From Plakobranchus ocellatus (taxonomy: Eukaryota; Mollusca; Gastropoda; Plakobranchidae): a DNA stretch of 23,364 nt. A model generated the notes under the pieces. That model searched no databases and was not told where the DNA came from. It saw nothing but the letters and a program-made list of their open reading frames with translations. The stretch's first letter is position 1; the number at the start of each line of letters is the position of its first letter. Shown piece after piece: positions 9,161 through 19,965 of this stretch. The translations under genes and the position numbers were made by a program. The stretch lies in NCBI GenBank assembly GCA_019648995.1, contig BLXT01001415.1, positions 11,746 to 35,109 of the forward strand, written 5' to 3'.

Positions 9161-11740
9161 ATTGCCACAAAATTGGTCATTTAAGGGCTCTGCCCCCCCA
9201 CCCAAAAAAAAAAATATATAAAAAAAACAGTTTCAGAGAGACAAGCATCATTTAACTTCCCCATCCCTCCCAAAAATCAAATTAGGGGTGAAAAATATAA
9301 ATAAAAGGCAAATTATACACACACACATAAAAGAGTAAAGAAAATGAAAACAAGACTACATTTTTGTTCAGGACTGTTTTCAATTTTGATATGATTTCAT
9401 TTCATAATTTAATTTTTAGCTATTCTTTGTGTTCATTTAAACTAACCAAGAAAAAAAAGAGGGAAAATAAATGTCAAAAATATTACACTATGAAGTCAAT
9501 AGCCATATAATGTTTGCAATCCTATAAACAAGTAACTATGAATAATATTACAGTGCTATACAATTCTTAATATGTTTTGAAAATAATAATTAATATATTG
9601 TATAAAGTTCAATATACTTGAGATGTAAGATATATTCATAGGTATGGTGGAGACATTTGTTGCTAGGATGTGAGAAAAAAAAATATTTCTCTATATTTTA
9701 GAAATATGATGCTTCATTACAACATTCTTTTAACATTTTTTTTCATTTTGTTTTTAAATTATAAACACTCTGCTTCTTTATCTTTTATCTATTGCCAATT
9801 TTAAAAGTGGTTTTGATGTTCTTTTAAAAGCATAGAACCAGCAAAATTAAAAATACACAATTTAAATATTCATGGGACAAAAAGGCATTCAAACTTGGCT
9901 GGCATGCAAAAAGTGAGATAAAAAAAAAAAATGAGAGCATCCAAAAACTAATTGCACTAAAACTGTGAACAAATGACAGAAAAATAAAAGATGAAAAAAA
10001 AAATTAAATGTATGTCATCATCACAAAAGAAGTCATGTTGTATATCTATAGTATTTGATGCAATTGAAATAAAGATCATGGATTACAGGGGTAAAAATCA
10101 GTCTATTTTTTTATGTATGGAAGAAGATAGATTTGCTATTGATATAGGCTCCACATAAGGAAAGATAGTTTCATGTCCATTATTTAGTATTTCCACTTAA
10201 ATTTATTCGGGAAGTGTGCAACATGAATCATTTTGTAAGGAAAAAAGAATGGATTCATTTAGAATAATAATAGCATAAATTCAGTTACTTTAATGTAAAT
10301 ATCAGCAAGAACGAACACGATTTTCCCTTTTATAGACTTTAGAAGCAAATCTGTTATCCCTTTAATACAGTAAGGAATGTATAACCCAATTCAACTTGAG
10401 TTGTGAAAGGAAAAAATAACTTCTCACACATGAATGGCAGCTAAAGATTTTTTTTTTTTAATTATTTATTCCAAGTTCAGGTCATTGTGGAAAGCCTAAG
10501 TAAGAAATAAATAGTTTCAAAATTATTCCCCTTTGCCATGTTCCAAAGTAAATCTTTTATGTGTATATGATTTTACTTTCTCAACTGTACATTTGTTTAC
10601 TGTATCTCTTAAATCTGTTTCTCATGTCGCTGTGTGAACCAAGCAGGATAGGTTTCACGTTTAAAAACCTAGGTTTGCATTTTACTAAAATAAATTTTTC
10701 ATATGCTCAGCATAATTATAGTCCATATTTTGATGGTAGCCCGTCCTAAAAAAATATCCAGGATAAAATTAGAATCATCCTTGCAATAGGCCTATGTATA
10801 AAAGATTGATCAAACACCATACAGTTTGATTGATTGCTATAAAAAAAAAAAATAGACACTCAATATTGGTAAAAAACAGTAGTTAAATTTGTTTGTTTCA
10901 AGGCACTTGCACATGGCCACACATACCATATCTGGTATTTCTTGGTTAATATATTTTATTTCAACTGCACAATTTATTTGTGGCTCATTACACTTTACAG
11001 GCAAACTCGTCCATTTTGTGGAAATGACTATAAGTTTTTTGCAAGGTCAAATTTAAAAGTTCTGGGGTTTAATTACTTACAATATTTTGAGATTAAACAA
11101 AAGCATGACCATATTTTACAGCTTTTTGAAAGTTCTACACAGAAACCCTAAAAAGAGATGACTAGTAATAAAAATTGGACATCTGCAGTCATTTTAGTAT
11201 TTTTTTTTAAGTTGAAAAGTATCCAACATTTTATGGTGAAATAATAGTAGAACAATTTTGATTCATGATTTATCAAATTTGTGTACATATAGTATATGCA
11301 AAATTAAATGTTAGTGTTTTATTAGCAACATTTCACAAAACGATACCTTTACTTTTTTTTTACATACACACACACAAAAGTTGTGGGTGCGCACACACAT
11401 ATTTTTATATAATTTACATATTTTTAAAAACAAACTTTGAAGATAATAACAACCAAATGGTTTTTTTTTTGCGTTAAGTGACACACATCTCCAACTCATA
11501 TCATCAATGTCATTATATAAGTCACATGTAGCTGAAATAAAGCAGTAAAGAATGAAGGGATTAAGAATGACAAACATGACAAGGAAGAGACCAGCATTTA
11601 ATGTTGTAACAAAAAAGAATGTGAAAAAATTGAACATCCAAAAAATTTTCTTTATACTTTCTTTAAGTTTTTACTTTTCATAGTGCTCATTCATGGTGAC
11701 ACCATATTAAATAAGAAAAATTGTACTCATGGAAAATAAA
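9161..11740. other. AT-rich intergenic DNA, no gene seen
   Basis: Very AT-rich sequence with many A and T runs. The open frames at 10561-10749, 10942-11151, 11265-11477 and 11311-11637 have compositions explained by base bias and show no motif or splice context. A short CA run lies near 11366-11378. I see nothing else. Confidence 0.6.
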
Positions 11741-12291
11741 NNNNNNNNNNNNNNNNNNNNNNNNNNNNNNNNNNNNNNNNNNNNNNNNNNNNNNNNNNNN
11801 NNNNNNNNNNNNNNNNNNNNNNNNNNNNNNNNNNNNNNNNNNNNNNNNNNNNNNNNNNNNNNNNNNNNNNNNNNNNNNNNNNNNNNNNNNNNNNNNNNNN
11901 NNNNNNNNNNNNNNNNNNNNNNNNNNNNNNNNNNNNNNNNNNNNNNNNNNNNNNNNNNNNNNNNNNNNNNNNNNNNNNNNNNNNNNNNNNNNNNNNNNNN
12001 NNNNNNNNNNNNNNNNNNNNNNNNNNNNNNNNNNNNNNNNNNNNNNNNNNNNNNNNNNNNNNNNNNNNNNNNNNNNNNNNNNNNNNNNNNNNNNNNNNNN
12101 NNNNNNNNNNNNNNNNNNNNNNNNNNNNNNNNNNNNNNNNNNNNNNNNNNNNNNNNNNNNNNNNNNNNNNNNNNNNNNNNNNNNNNNNNNNNNNNNNNNN
12201 NNNNNNNNNNNNNNNNNNNNNNNNNNNNNNNNNNNNNNNNNNNNNNNNNNNNNNNNNNNNNNNNNNNNNNNNNNNNNNNNNNNNNNNNNNN
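11741..12291. other. Assembly gap (551 N)
   Basis: A run of N. The apparent open frames across 11721-12353 are created by translating N as an unknown residue and have no meaning. Another single N sits at 20886. Confidence 0.99.
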
Positions 12292-14290
12292 TGTCTGCAG
12301 ATTCCAGGGTTAACTACACTAAGCTTCCATCACAACATTTAACTCTGGAATAAGCAAAAACACCTAACACACAACTCCATTATCTAACAAAACGAAATGC
12401 ACATTTTATAACGTTACATCACAGGTTTGTTTTTCAACAGATTTTGAGTAAGAATTTAAAAGTCATTACATTTTTTTAAAGGATTTTTTGGCAAAACGGT
12501 TTTGGTAATAATTTAAAAGAGATCCCTTGTAAAACTGGGATATTGTGGAGATTCAAAGAGCTGTATACATTGAGACATAGCAATGGTAAAAACTAATTTA
12601 TCAAAAGCAGTTTAAAATAATATAAAAGTCATCCCTTTTGAAATCCTCATAAGCATGTAAATAGTCTGATTATCCCAATTTCTCAGCATATACAGAAAAT
12701 GAGATGCTTATTTTAGTATGCTCTTACGTGGTTTGTTCTACAGTGTAAGTATAAAAATTTATGGAATGTTAATGGTCACTGTTGGGGTTAAACTCCTAAA
12801 GGATTGTGTTGGCAAACAACGTAACGTTTCTTCTCTGCAAAGCCATTCACAGCAGCTTACATGCTCTATTTGCAAAGATAAAATTAAATTGCAAAAATAA
12901 AAAATTAAAAAGATTTTTTTAAAGATTGAAACAACTAACCTTAAACTTAAAAGCAAATTGTTTTTCTCTGATTAAAAATAATCACTAACCATGTAGTGGT
13001 CCATTAAGAATGTCAGTGTTCTATTTGATAGAAATTTTATTTGCTTTTAGTCCCTAAAAGATCAACAAAGTAATTAAGTATTGAAATGTCCTTTATGTAA
13101 GTATTTCTCATACCAAATTGTCACTACAAGACAAGAGTATAAGTTTTTACATAATGAAGTGCCTTTTTTATTGTGATGTATAGAGAGAAGATTTTAAAAG
13201 AACTTCAAAAAGCTTTTTTTTTTTGGTCATGTCAAAATCATCCTCGATACAAAAATTACATCTTTGTCACTCGTGCTGAAGGAAGGCACAAAAACTAAAC
13301 CTGCATCACTTCAGTGCAAAAATATCAATTCTCCAGTTTAAGTCAATTTTTTTAAACCACAAAAGGAGACGAGGAAAAAAAAAAATGTAAATGGTTAGGA
13401 TATTTTGCATGACAAATTGATGCTTGTAAAAATTATAACACAGGAATTAGTCCCAACATCTGGCAAAAAGAGGTCATGCATGGAGAAACAAACACAAATT
13501 CCTTACACTCCTAGTAAGCTTCCAAACAAACAAAAAAATCATGCAGGCTGTGTGCAAAACAAAAAGTCAGAGGTAAAATATTGAAAAAAAAAAACATATT
13601 AGACAAAGACAGTTTTAGAAGAGCAGTTAAGACTTAGTAATGTGTATAGATAACAATCACTGATTTTGGACAACATATGAGTTCTCAAAAAAGTACTTAT
13701 TATAATGTTATTTCAAGATTTTATATAGATCTACATGTGTATTTGTGTGTGATTTATTTAAATTAGTGTCATGCTTACAATCAGGCATATAGATGTTTCA
13801 ATAGAATAGAATCATGCCATCAGACTTGCTCTAAGTCAGATGTCACATGTTACATTTTTTTTTTTAAATAGAGTTTGCTTTTTTCCTTCCTCTCACTGCT
13901 TGAAAGTACGTAAAATACTTAAATCTTAGCACAGAATTCACATACAACCACTAGCCAATTTTCACCATTACAAAGCTCACAGAATTCAGGTTCAGGCTAT
14001 TTTTATGGGGTTTTTTTATATTGAAAACGTAACTTTCAATTAATTTTGACTGATCTCATGATATATTGTAAATGTGTATCAAAGTAACACTATTAACTTG
14101 AAGTGCACGGCCAAAACATACTGAATTTTACAAATTTTTCACGGCCTGTGAATGAACTCTGAATCCTCAGTGACTGGAGATCAGATTGATCGCACTAAAA
14201 AAAAAAAGGGAATGGATCTGAGAATGTAAAACTGAAGATTGAGGGAAGGAGTATAAGAAAGAATGTATAAGAGAATTGGGAAGAAATGAG
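12292..14290. other. AT-rich intergenic DNA, no gene seen
   Basis: AT-rich sequence with many A/T runs between the gap and the 3' end of the - strand gene. I found no exon, RNA gene or recognisable element. Some of the right part could be a longer 3' UTR of the - strand gene if the poly(A) site proposed at 14308 is not the one used. Confidence 0.55.
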
Positions 14291-14307
14291 AGTTTTAGAA
14301 CAGGTTT

Positions 14308-14317
14308 TTTATTTATT
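14308..14317 (-). terminator. Overlapping poly(A) signals of the - strand gene
   Basis: The + strand text TTTATTTATT gives two overlapping AATAAA hexamers on the - strand, about 120 bases after the stop codon at 14435. This would give a short 3' UTR. AATAAA is common by chance in DNA this AT-rich, so confidence is limited. Confidence 0.4.
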
Positions 14318-14434
14318 TGCTTCTTTACACTACAAAAAAAGACAGGTAAAAATCTTAAGATTGTCGCGATAATGAAAGAAAATAAATCAACATTTATATG
14401 GAGGCTTTGGTACTGCAGTCCTCAGATGTGCGAC

Positions 14435-14543
14435 TCAGGAGCTAGACATATTTGGATGCTGGTAGATCCTGGCGTATCTCTGACTGTATGACATATGGGG
14501 GTTCCAGTTTACAGGTGGCCTCAGGTCGCGGCCTGCCAGATAG
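14435..14543 (-). CDS. Unrecognised protein, last coding exon
   Basis: Terminal exon on the - strand. The acceptor is CCTTTTAG just before 14543, with a pyrimidine tract. One base completes a Gly codon (GG+C) and 35 codons follow to a TGA at 14437-14435. It encodes YLAGRDLRPPVNWNPHMSYS followed by QRYARIYQHPNMSSS. The frame is fixed by the donor of the exon at 15287, and both other frames meet stops or break the join. The peptide is basic and aromatic-rich, with spaced Tyr/Arg and a Pro-rich start, and has no membrane segment. I do not recognise a family. It looks like a conserved short C-terminal motif following the low-complexity polyQ region of the previous exon. Confidence 0.7.
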
Positions 14544-14879
14544 CTAAAAGGAGAAAAAGAGATTATGGAAAACTTCCCTGCTGTTGATAATAATAATAAG
14601 CAAAAGGACATATTCACCAATACTTTTATTGTAACTATGCAAAAGTTTATTCGTACATATAATTAATATACAACACAGTATGAGAGAAATCATTTATACA
14701 TTCAATCACTCAATCATGTACCTTGCTTCACAGCTTTGGCAATCACTTTCCTTCAAAGATCTTGATTTTTTGCGGCTTATATTTTATCTGTGATTAGGTT
14801 TCTTTTTCCATGAAGTGCTTTTGTCCAGCAGTTGGAATTTTTTTTCTTTCTCTGCCTCTCTTGCAATCTATTTTTATGT

Positions 14880-15060
14880 TGTAAACAGATGTTTCAAGTT
14901 TTTTCTCTCATGGTGTGGTTTAAGACCAGCCGGAGTAAAGTGGTGAGGAAAGCAATGGCAAACTGCCTCAGAATGCCACAATGACAAGAACAATCAGGAC
15001 CTTACTTCTGGTTTCCCGATACTTCTATCAAGCATGGGATTCACTTTACTTACTTAATAT
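14880..15060. repeat. Possible short interspersed repeat in intron
   Basis: A GC-richer patch inside the 743-bp intron 14544-15286 reads GGAAAGCAATGGCAAACTGC around 14950, a phrase of the kind often seen in SINE and LINE tails. It ends in a repetitive CACTTTACTTACTTA. No pol III boxes, coding frame or target duplication was found, so this rests on composition and texture only. Confidence 0.2.
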
Positions 15061-15286
15061 GTAATAATAAGGCTTTTCAGCATCACAATGACTTCTTTAC
15101 CTCTAGTGTAACTGCTTTAGTATGACCAAGAATGGCCTAGGCATATGTCACATTACTGCTGTGTTCCTGATGTTAAGTAAGCTTGATTGTTTCTCAATTA
15201 AGATACACCATACAAGTTTAAAAACTGACGGTTAAATTTTTCATTATGAGATGTAAAGGCAAAATTCACAAAAAAATTGGACTTAC

Positions 15287-15559
15287 CCATTCTGTGCCTG
15301 TTTATTTTCAAAGGGTGGAGGGACAGCTGGCTGTTGGGGCTGGTTTTTCTGCACACTGTCTTGCTCATTGAACTGCTGTTGCTGCTGCTGCTGCTGTTGC
15401 TCCCCACCCACCTGAGATGTTGGGTTCTTGGCTTCATCAGCAAACTTGTACACAATAAGCAAGCAATCCTTACAAAGCTGCACAATGCGCCGGCAACAGT
15501 CCATCTCAGCCTGTGAAATGTTCTCACTGCTCTTGCTGAAGATTGTCTCCCATGTATTA
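15287..15559 (-). CDS. Unrecognised protein, helical exon with polyglutamine tract
   Basis: Internal exon of 273 bases. The acceptor is TGTATGAGCAG before 15559 and the donor is AATGG/GTAAGTC at 15286. It takes one base to finish a Ser codon, has 90 full codons and ends two bases into a Gly codon. The first half (NTWETIFSKSSENISQAEMD, then CCRRIVQLCKDCLLIVYKFA) is predicted amphipathic helix with three Cys. The second half is low complexity: GGE, nine Gln (15399-15373, five CAG flanked by CAA/CAG), then a Gln/Pro-rich stretch including QPQQPAVPPPF. The helical half is probably the end of a folded alpha-helical domain from the upstream exons, and the Q/P-rich part a flexible linker. No family is recognised. 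The CAA interruptions would tend to stabilise the repeat length. Confidence 0.75.
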
Positions 15560-15596
15560 CTGCTCATACAATTAAGAAAAGTATACAAATACCATA

Positions 15597-15682
15597 GGTA
15601 TGGGTTACATGAAATTATATCACATCAATCAACAACAAGTGAATAAAAAAAAGACCATTACATTGATATGTTAATGTAAAAT
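15597..15682. repeat. Dispersed repeat, copy A
   Basis: Starts AGGTATGGGTTACATGAAAT and continues through a CA/A-rich stretch to AAAAGACCATTACATTGATA. The same order of blocks recurs at 17133-17225 in the same orientation in the same intron, with an expanded A run. The two copies are clearly related by eye but diverged. Confidence 0.65.
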
Positions 15683-17132
15683 CAAATTTAATTTGTATTT
15701 AAACTCTTGTGTCATTAAATTTGTTTAAATAATTTTTAAGTTGGTGGTTGTATTCTTCTACTATATTTAGGATGCTCTTACAATTAAAAAATAATTAAAA
15801 ACTCAATCATGTTGGCACAAGAAATCCAAAAACTTAGAAGCAAAAGCAAACAACAATTTAAAAAAACAAAACAAAAAAAAAAGCCATGTCTTCATGTATG
15901 ATTGAAGAGCGTACAATGTTTTTGCCCTTTCCACAAATGAAAAGAGGTGGAAACCTCACTCTGGTATAATCTTGCCTCAAGATAACTTTAATACTGAAAC
16001 ACCTGTTTCTATCATCTAGTAATGACTTCGAGATTCCTCAAAAATAGAAAAGCTTAAACTTGAACTTAAGCTGTGTTCAAATATCTTGTAAAAGATTTTT
16101 GTCAACACCAAATTTTTGAAGCGCATAAACCAGGTATTAACTCTTTAACAAGTTATTTTTTAACTCATTTTTTTTGGATTTTTCTCCCTTGTCAACAAGA
16201 GTGTATTTTTAAAATGCCCATAAATCACTCCATTTTTGTTTCAGCTTATTGTCCAATACACCAAATGAAAGGAAAAAGAACATAGTAAACTGTGAAAGCA
16301 AAATTATGTACCTTTTTCTCGTAATGCTGTGTTATTGTGTGAGTGCAAAAAGTGGTAAAAAATGGTCATGTACAGTGAGAGCGTTTTTGACTAAATAAGC
16401 GGTTGGTTTGAGAAAAGCTCTGAGCGTTTCTGACTGGTTAAAGAGTTAAGTTTTATGAAAGAGGAAGAATGTTGATATACATTGAAATAATGAATTAATA
16501 TCACATATTCCTTGCCAATTGATGCACTGACTTGCACAGGACAAGTTTTTCAGTAAGTTGCGAGATTTAATGCAAAGCTAGGATGCAACTCTGAGTTTAG
16601 AGTTTCAAATCAATCCTTACAAACTCTCCTGGTCAACCTGTAATCCTCAGTGATCCCTTTCAAAGGAAAGGCAAATGAGACCCAAAATGTCTTGTGCTCT
16701 ATCTATCTGCGAATTTATGGAAAACTTCCTGGAGTATTTAACGAAGGTTATTTTAACCAGCGGGATTGTGGACTGTGATGAAAAGAGAAGCTTTGGTCAT
16801 CCCAGCAAAGTGTCATGGAAAATAATTGAGTCCTGTTTGAGCTTGGTCATGCCTCTATAAAACCTACAAACCAAGTAGTTGCAAACCAGATTGTATTTGT
16901 AAGCATAAAAATGAGCTGCCAATTCGAACAACAAAAAAAGAAAAATATCATGGACAATAATAAAGAAAAATTGGAAGAAAAGGAAACTTTCCCTCAATGT
17001 TCTGCTCTCTACTAACATTAGAGTTCAGAGCATTTGAAAAAACATCTTATGAAGCTGTTTCAGTCACACATTGTTACTCCTCAAACAGTCTATAAGCCCA
17101 TCGTCTGCGAGATATAGTCCCTCAACCTTGTC

Positions 17133-17225
17133 AGGTATGGGTTACATGAAATGGCATAAGCCAGCAACAATAAAAAAAAAAAAAAAAAAAAAAAAGACCA
17201 TTTTTATGATACATTAATTTAAAGT
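17133..17225. repeat. Dispersed repeat, copy B, with 24-base poly(A)
   Basis: Matches copy A at 15597-15682: AGGTATGGGTTACATGAAAT, then a CAACAA stretch, an A run (24 A at 17172-17195), then AAGACCAT and a TTGATA/ATGATA-like end. The internal A run differs in length from copy A. It could be a small element family or a local duplication. Confidence 0.65.
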
Positions 17226-17569
17226 ACTGCTGTTATTTTGTCAAAGCACCAATACCACCACCAAAAAAATGTCAACAAAGCACTCAAGTTTAAGCAACTT
17301 GCAATTCTCAATCAATGATTGTCTTCACATGTACTTTGCTGAAAATTGTCTCACTGAGCCCGCAGATTTTTTTCAATCCATGATGTTTTTTTTCCAGCTT
17401 CTGTTTTTTTAACTGCCTCCACTTAAAACTTTAAAAAAAAAGAAAACTTATAATCAGACGCTTAAACGGACCAGCCAGAGTTTATGTGATAGCAGTTCTT
17501 GGCAATACATTTTTCACAATGGTAATGTATTTGGGGCACATTTAAAAAATCATTCTGACTCAATCTCTT

Positions 17570-17571
17570 GC
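17570..17571 (-). promoter_or_regulatory. Probable GC (non-GT) splice donor
   Basis: The exon at 17572-17732 runs into a stop (GAATGA) 25-27 bases past this point with no good GT donor before it. CCAG/GCAAGA matches the strict consensus of GC-AG introns, and its phase (two bases left, AG) joins exactly to the T that opens the next exon, making Ser. A weaker alternative, TTGA/GTCAGA, lies 12 bases downstream. It keeps the same phase and would add four residues. Confidence 0.6.
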
Positions 17572-17732
17572 CTGGTGGGAGAGAAGGAGTTCCAAAGGCC
17601 CTGCCCATGGCTCCAAAGCAGACGGTTGAACACACGGCTGAAAATGCGGAAAAGGCGAAGATTGTCAATATCAGAGCTACGCCAAATACGTTGAAGCATG
17701 GCTCGCACGTTTGACCTCACAATATCAACAAC
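17572..17732 (-). CDS. Unrecognised protein, helical exon
   Basis: Internal exon of 161 bases starting in phase 0 after TTTCTTTTCAG and ending two bases into a codon at a probable GC donor. It encodes VVDIVRSNVRAMLQRIWRSS, DIDNLRLFRIFSRVFNRLLW and SHGQGLWNSFSPT. The pattern is a run of amphipathic helices rich in Arg, Leu, Ile, Phe and Trp, typical of an alpha-solenoid or helical-bundle domain. There is no signal peptide or clear membrane helix. The composition (GC content, codon balance) stands out from the surrounding AT-rich intron, which supports real coding. I do not recognise the family. The same strand, exact phase joins and order with the four other exons make it one gene. Confidence 0.75.
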
Positions 17733-18507
17733 CTGAAAAGAAAGAAAGAAGAACAAAGTTTCCAATTTTGTTTAAAGATGCTAGAAGTAAACAAAGCAAT
17801 GAAAAGAACTTGCAGTTTGTAGATCTCATCACTTTAAATACTCTTGATAATTCAGATGAAGAATTCTTGCACCCTTTCCTTTCAAATCCATTCAATTTAC
17901 AATTAAAAAAAAAACTGAATACATTTTTGAAAATCTGAGTCAAACTTTTTCTTTTAATTTGAATTATATTTTCACTATAAAAAAAAAGTGAGGAAGGCAC
18001 ATTTGTTAAACATCTCTAGCAGATGACTGGAGAAAATGGCATTGTCATTTGGAGAGGCAGAGTTACAAACAACTTTTTATCTTCTTAATTTGATCAATAA
18101 AATACTTTGAATGGCAAAATGTAAAAGTATTATGGCAAATCACTTTAGTCCTATTTTGATAAAAAATATTTTCAAAATGCTTGTTCTGGTGTCACAAAAG
18201 TAAGAATGTTGAATTAGAAACTTCCAATATATTTAGCTAATTTTACAGACAAATTTATCAAGTAGGAAAAAAAACATAAGCTTCATGAAGATGGCAGTTT
18301 CTGAAAGTGGAGAACAATAGACATAAAAAAAATCTTGATAGAAGATGATTATTTCTACACTAAAATAACATGTAAGATTTCTTATCAAGCAGACTCAAAA
18401 TATATATAGCCAAATCCTTTATTAATATCAGTTTTATCATAATGATCAATGAGAATAAACTGCCCTGGTTTAGTAAACATTACAAAAAACATTAGAAAAA
18501 GATTTAC

Positions 18508-18588
18508 CTTTCTTCGTTTTATAGAGTCTAACTTGACCAGCCAATATGATGCTATCCTAGGTTTGTGAAATTTCCAGTTCTCATGGAG
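18508..18588 (-). CDS. Unrecognised protein, short exon
   Basis: Internal exon of 81 bases, phase 0 at both ends. The acceptor is AAATTTGGCAG before 18588 and the donor is AAG/GTAAAT at 18507. It encodes LHENWKFHKPRIASYWLVKL followed by DSIKRRK. The peptide is basic and helical with two Trp and joins in frame with YLLDQ of the upstream exon and VVDIV of the downstream one. Alone it would be too short to call; the two clean splice sites, open frame and phase match make it convincing. Confidence 0.65.
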
Positions 18589-19192
18589 CTGCCAAATTTA
18601 AGAAAAAAAATGTTTTTAGCGACAATAAGAACATGCCAACATGAACTTTAGGCAAACATTCAAAAATACATCACATAAATAAATGAAAAATTGATTTTCA
18701 TCCCACCAATCTTCCTACAGACTTAAAAGTCTGGGACTTTAACTGCAGAATACTGCCACACTCACAGTTTACAATTGGCAGAATAGTTGGAGCTTTTTGT
18801 TTTAAAGAGCTCTATGCCCAGTGGTCTCTACAGAGACCTGACACAGACGAAAGGATGACTTTGCAGAAAAAATTGGATTTTGAAATATTATCATTTAAAG
18901 TACAACTATTAATGATTAAATACATTTTGCTATTGCGCTAAATATGTGTTTGCGTAAGCTAACTGGAAAGGAGAAGCATTCGTAACAAAATCTTTATAGG
19001 TCAGTCATCCATAAATAGGTTTAAAAAAAAAAAGAATCACAACTGCATAAATATTTAATGTGACTTAACCCAACAAAATGGGTTATTTATTGGTAATAGC
19101 CCAACAGGAGTATAAAGTAAAATAGACAAAGACAGTTGGGAAGATGTTGGAAACATTTTTTTTTTTATCTGTACTGTGGTTTGATGTCACAG

Positions 19193-19871
19193 GATATGAT
19201 ATCTAAGCCCAATTCTGTTCATGTAAGCCATGGAAGTTATTTTATCAGAAGAAAACACAAGCTACGCAGACCTTGGTGATGAGTGTAACATGCCGCCTCT
19301 GAAGACTTTGAATGACAATATGATCCTTTCTTCCAAAGAAAACGAGATCTGCAGACTGCTACCTCATTTAAATGCTTTAATAAAGTGGAGCAGAATGATT
19401 CTGGAACCAAAGAAATCTCAAGTCTGTCTGATCAGAAAGGCATGGTAGATGAACATGTTTTTTTTTTCAAATTCAGCAGTCAAGATATACCAATAATCAC
19501 CTCAGAAATTCCTTCTGATAAGTCTGAGATTGTTGAGCTTCAGAGAGAGGTTTAGTCATTACAATTTTCTTGGCAAGATTTACATGAGAACAAAGTTTAT
19601 ATAACTTTAAATTTGCTTTGGTAGAGTATTTCTTTCATGATGGTCTTTATAACGCTCCTAGTATTTTGCTAAAATGATGAAGTTAGCATTAGGGAATATT
19701 ACATAAGTCATATTCTTCTTTGATGATACAAACTGCCTTGTGGGAACATCACCTTAATTTCTCTGTTCAGTTCCAGCGCTTTTGCTTCTTTGCGATTTAA
19801 CTGCTAAACTGCCAAAAGCCAACTTGGTAGAAAGTTCTATTCAGTCCTTGGAGCATGTCATAGATGCATAA
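19193..19871 (+). pseudogene. Broken coding relic of unknown identity
   Basis: Protein-like sequence appears on the + strand but only if the frame is switched. From 19193, in one frame, it reads DMISKPNSVHVSHGSYF. From 19230, in a second frame, it reads MEVILSEENTSYADLGDECN and PPLKTLNDN. Then, back in the first frame, comes QYDPFFQRKRDLQTATSFKC, NKVEQNDSGTKEISSLSDQK, GMVDEH, then a T run, then SSQDIPIITSEIPSDKSEIV and ELQREV ending in a TAG. Beyond the TAG the same frame continues SLQFSWQDLHENK, heptad-like and suggestive of a coiled coil. At 19773-19871, after an acceptor-like TTTCTCTGTTCAG, a further frame reads PALLLLCDLTAKLPKANLVE followed by SSIQSLEHVIDA. The frame switches and stops argue for a pseudogene of an acidic coiled-coil protein. 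A small-exon nested gene cannot be excluded. The parent is not recognised. Confidence 0.4.
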
Positions 19872-19965
19872 GTCCAAAAACCCAGGCAAAAAAAATTTTT
19901 TTAAAGTTTTTGTCTTTGAAACTGTCCACTATGAAGGAAGAGGTAAAAAATGTTTTAGCTGTATT

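Noticed and set aside
11721..12353. Long open frames across 11721-12353
   Set aside because: They consist almost wholly of N from the assembly gap.
16675..17018. Open frames on both strands between two exons of the - strand gene
   Set aside because: No motif, no matching splice sites and no phase need for an extra exon; the composition is like the intron.
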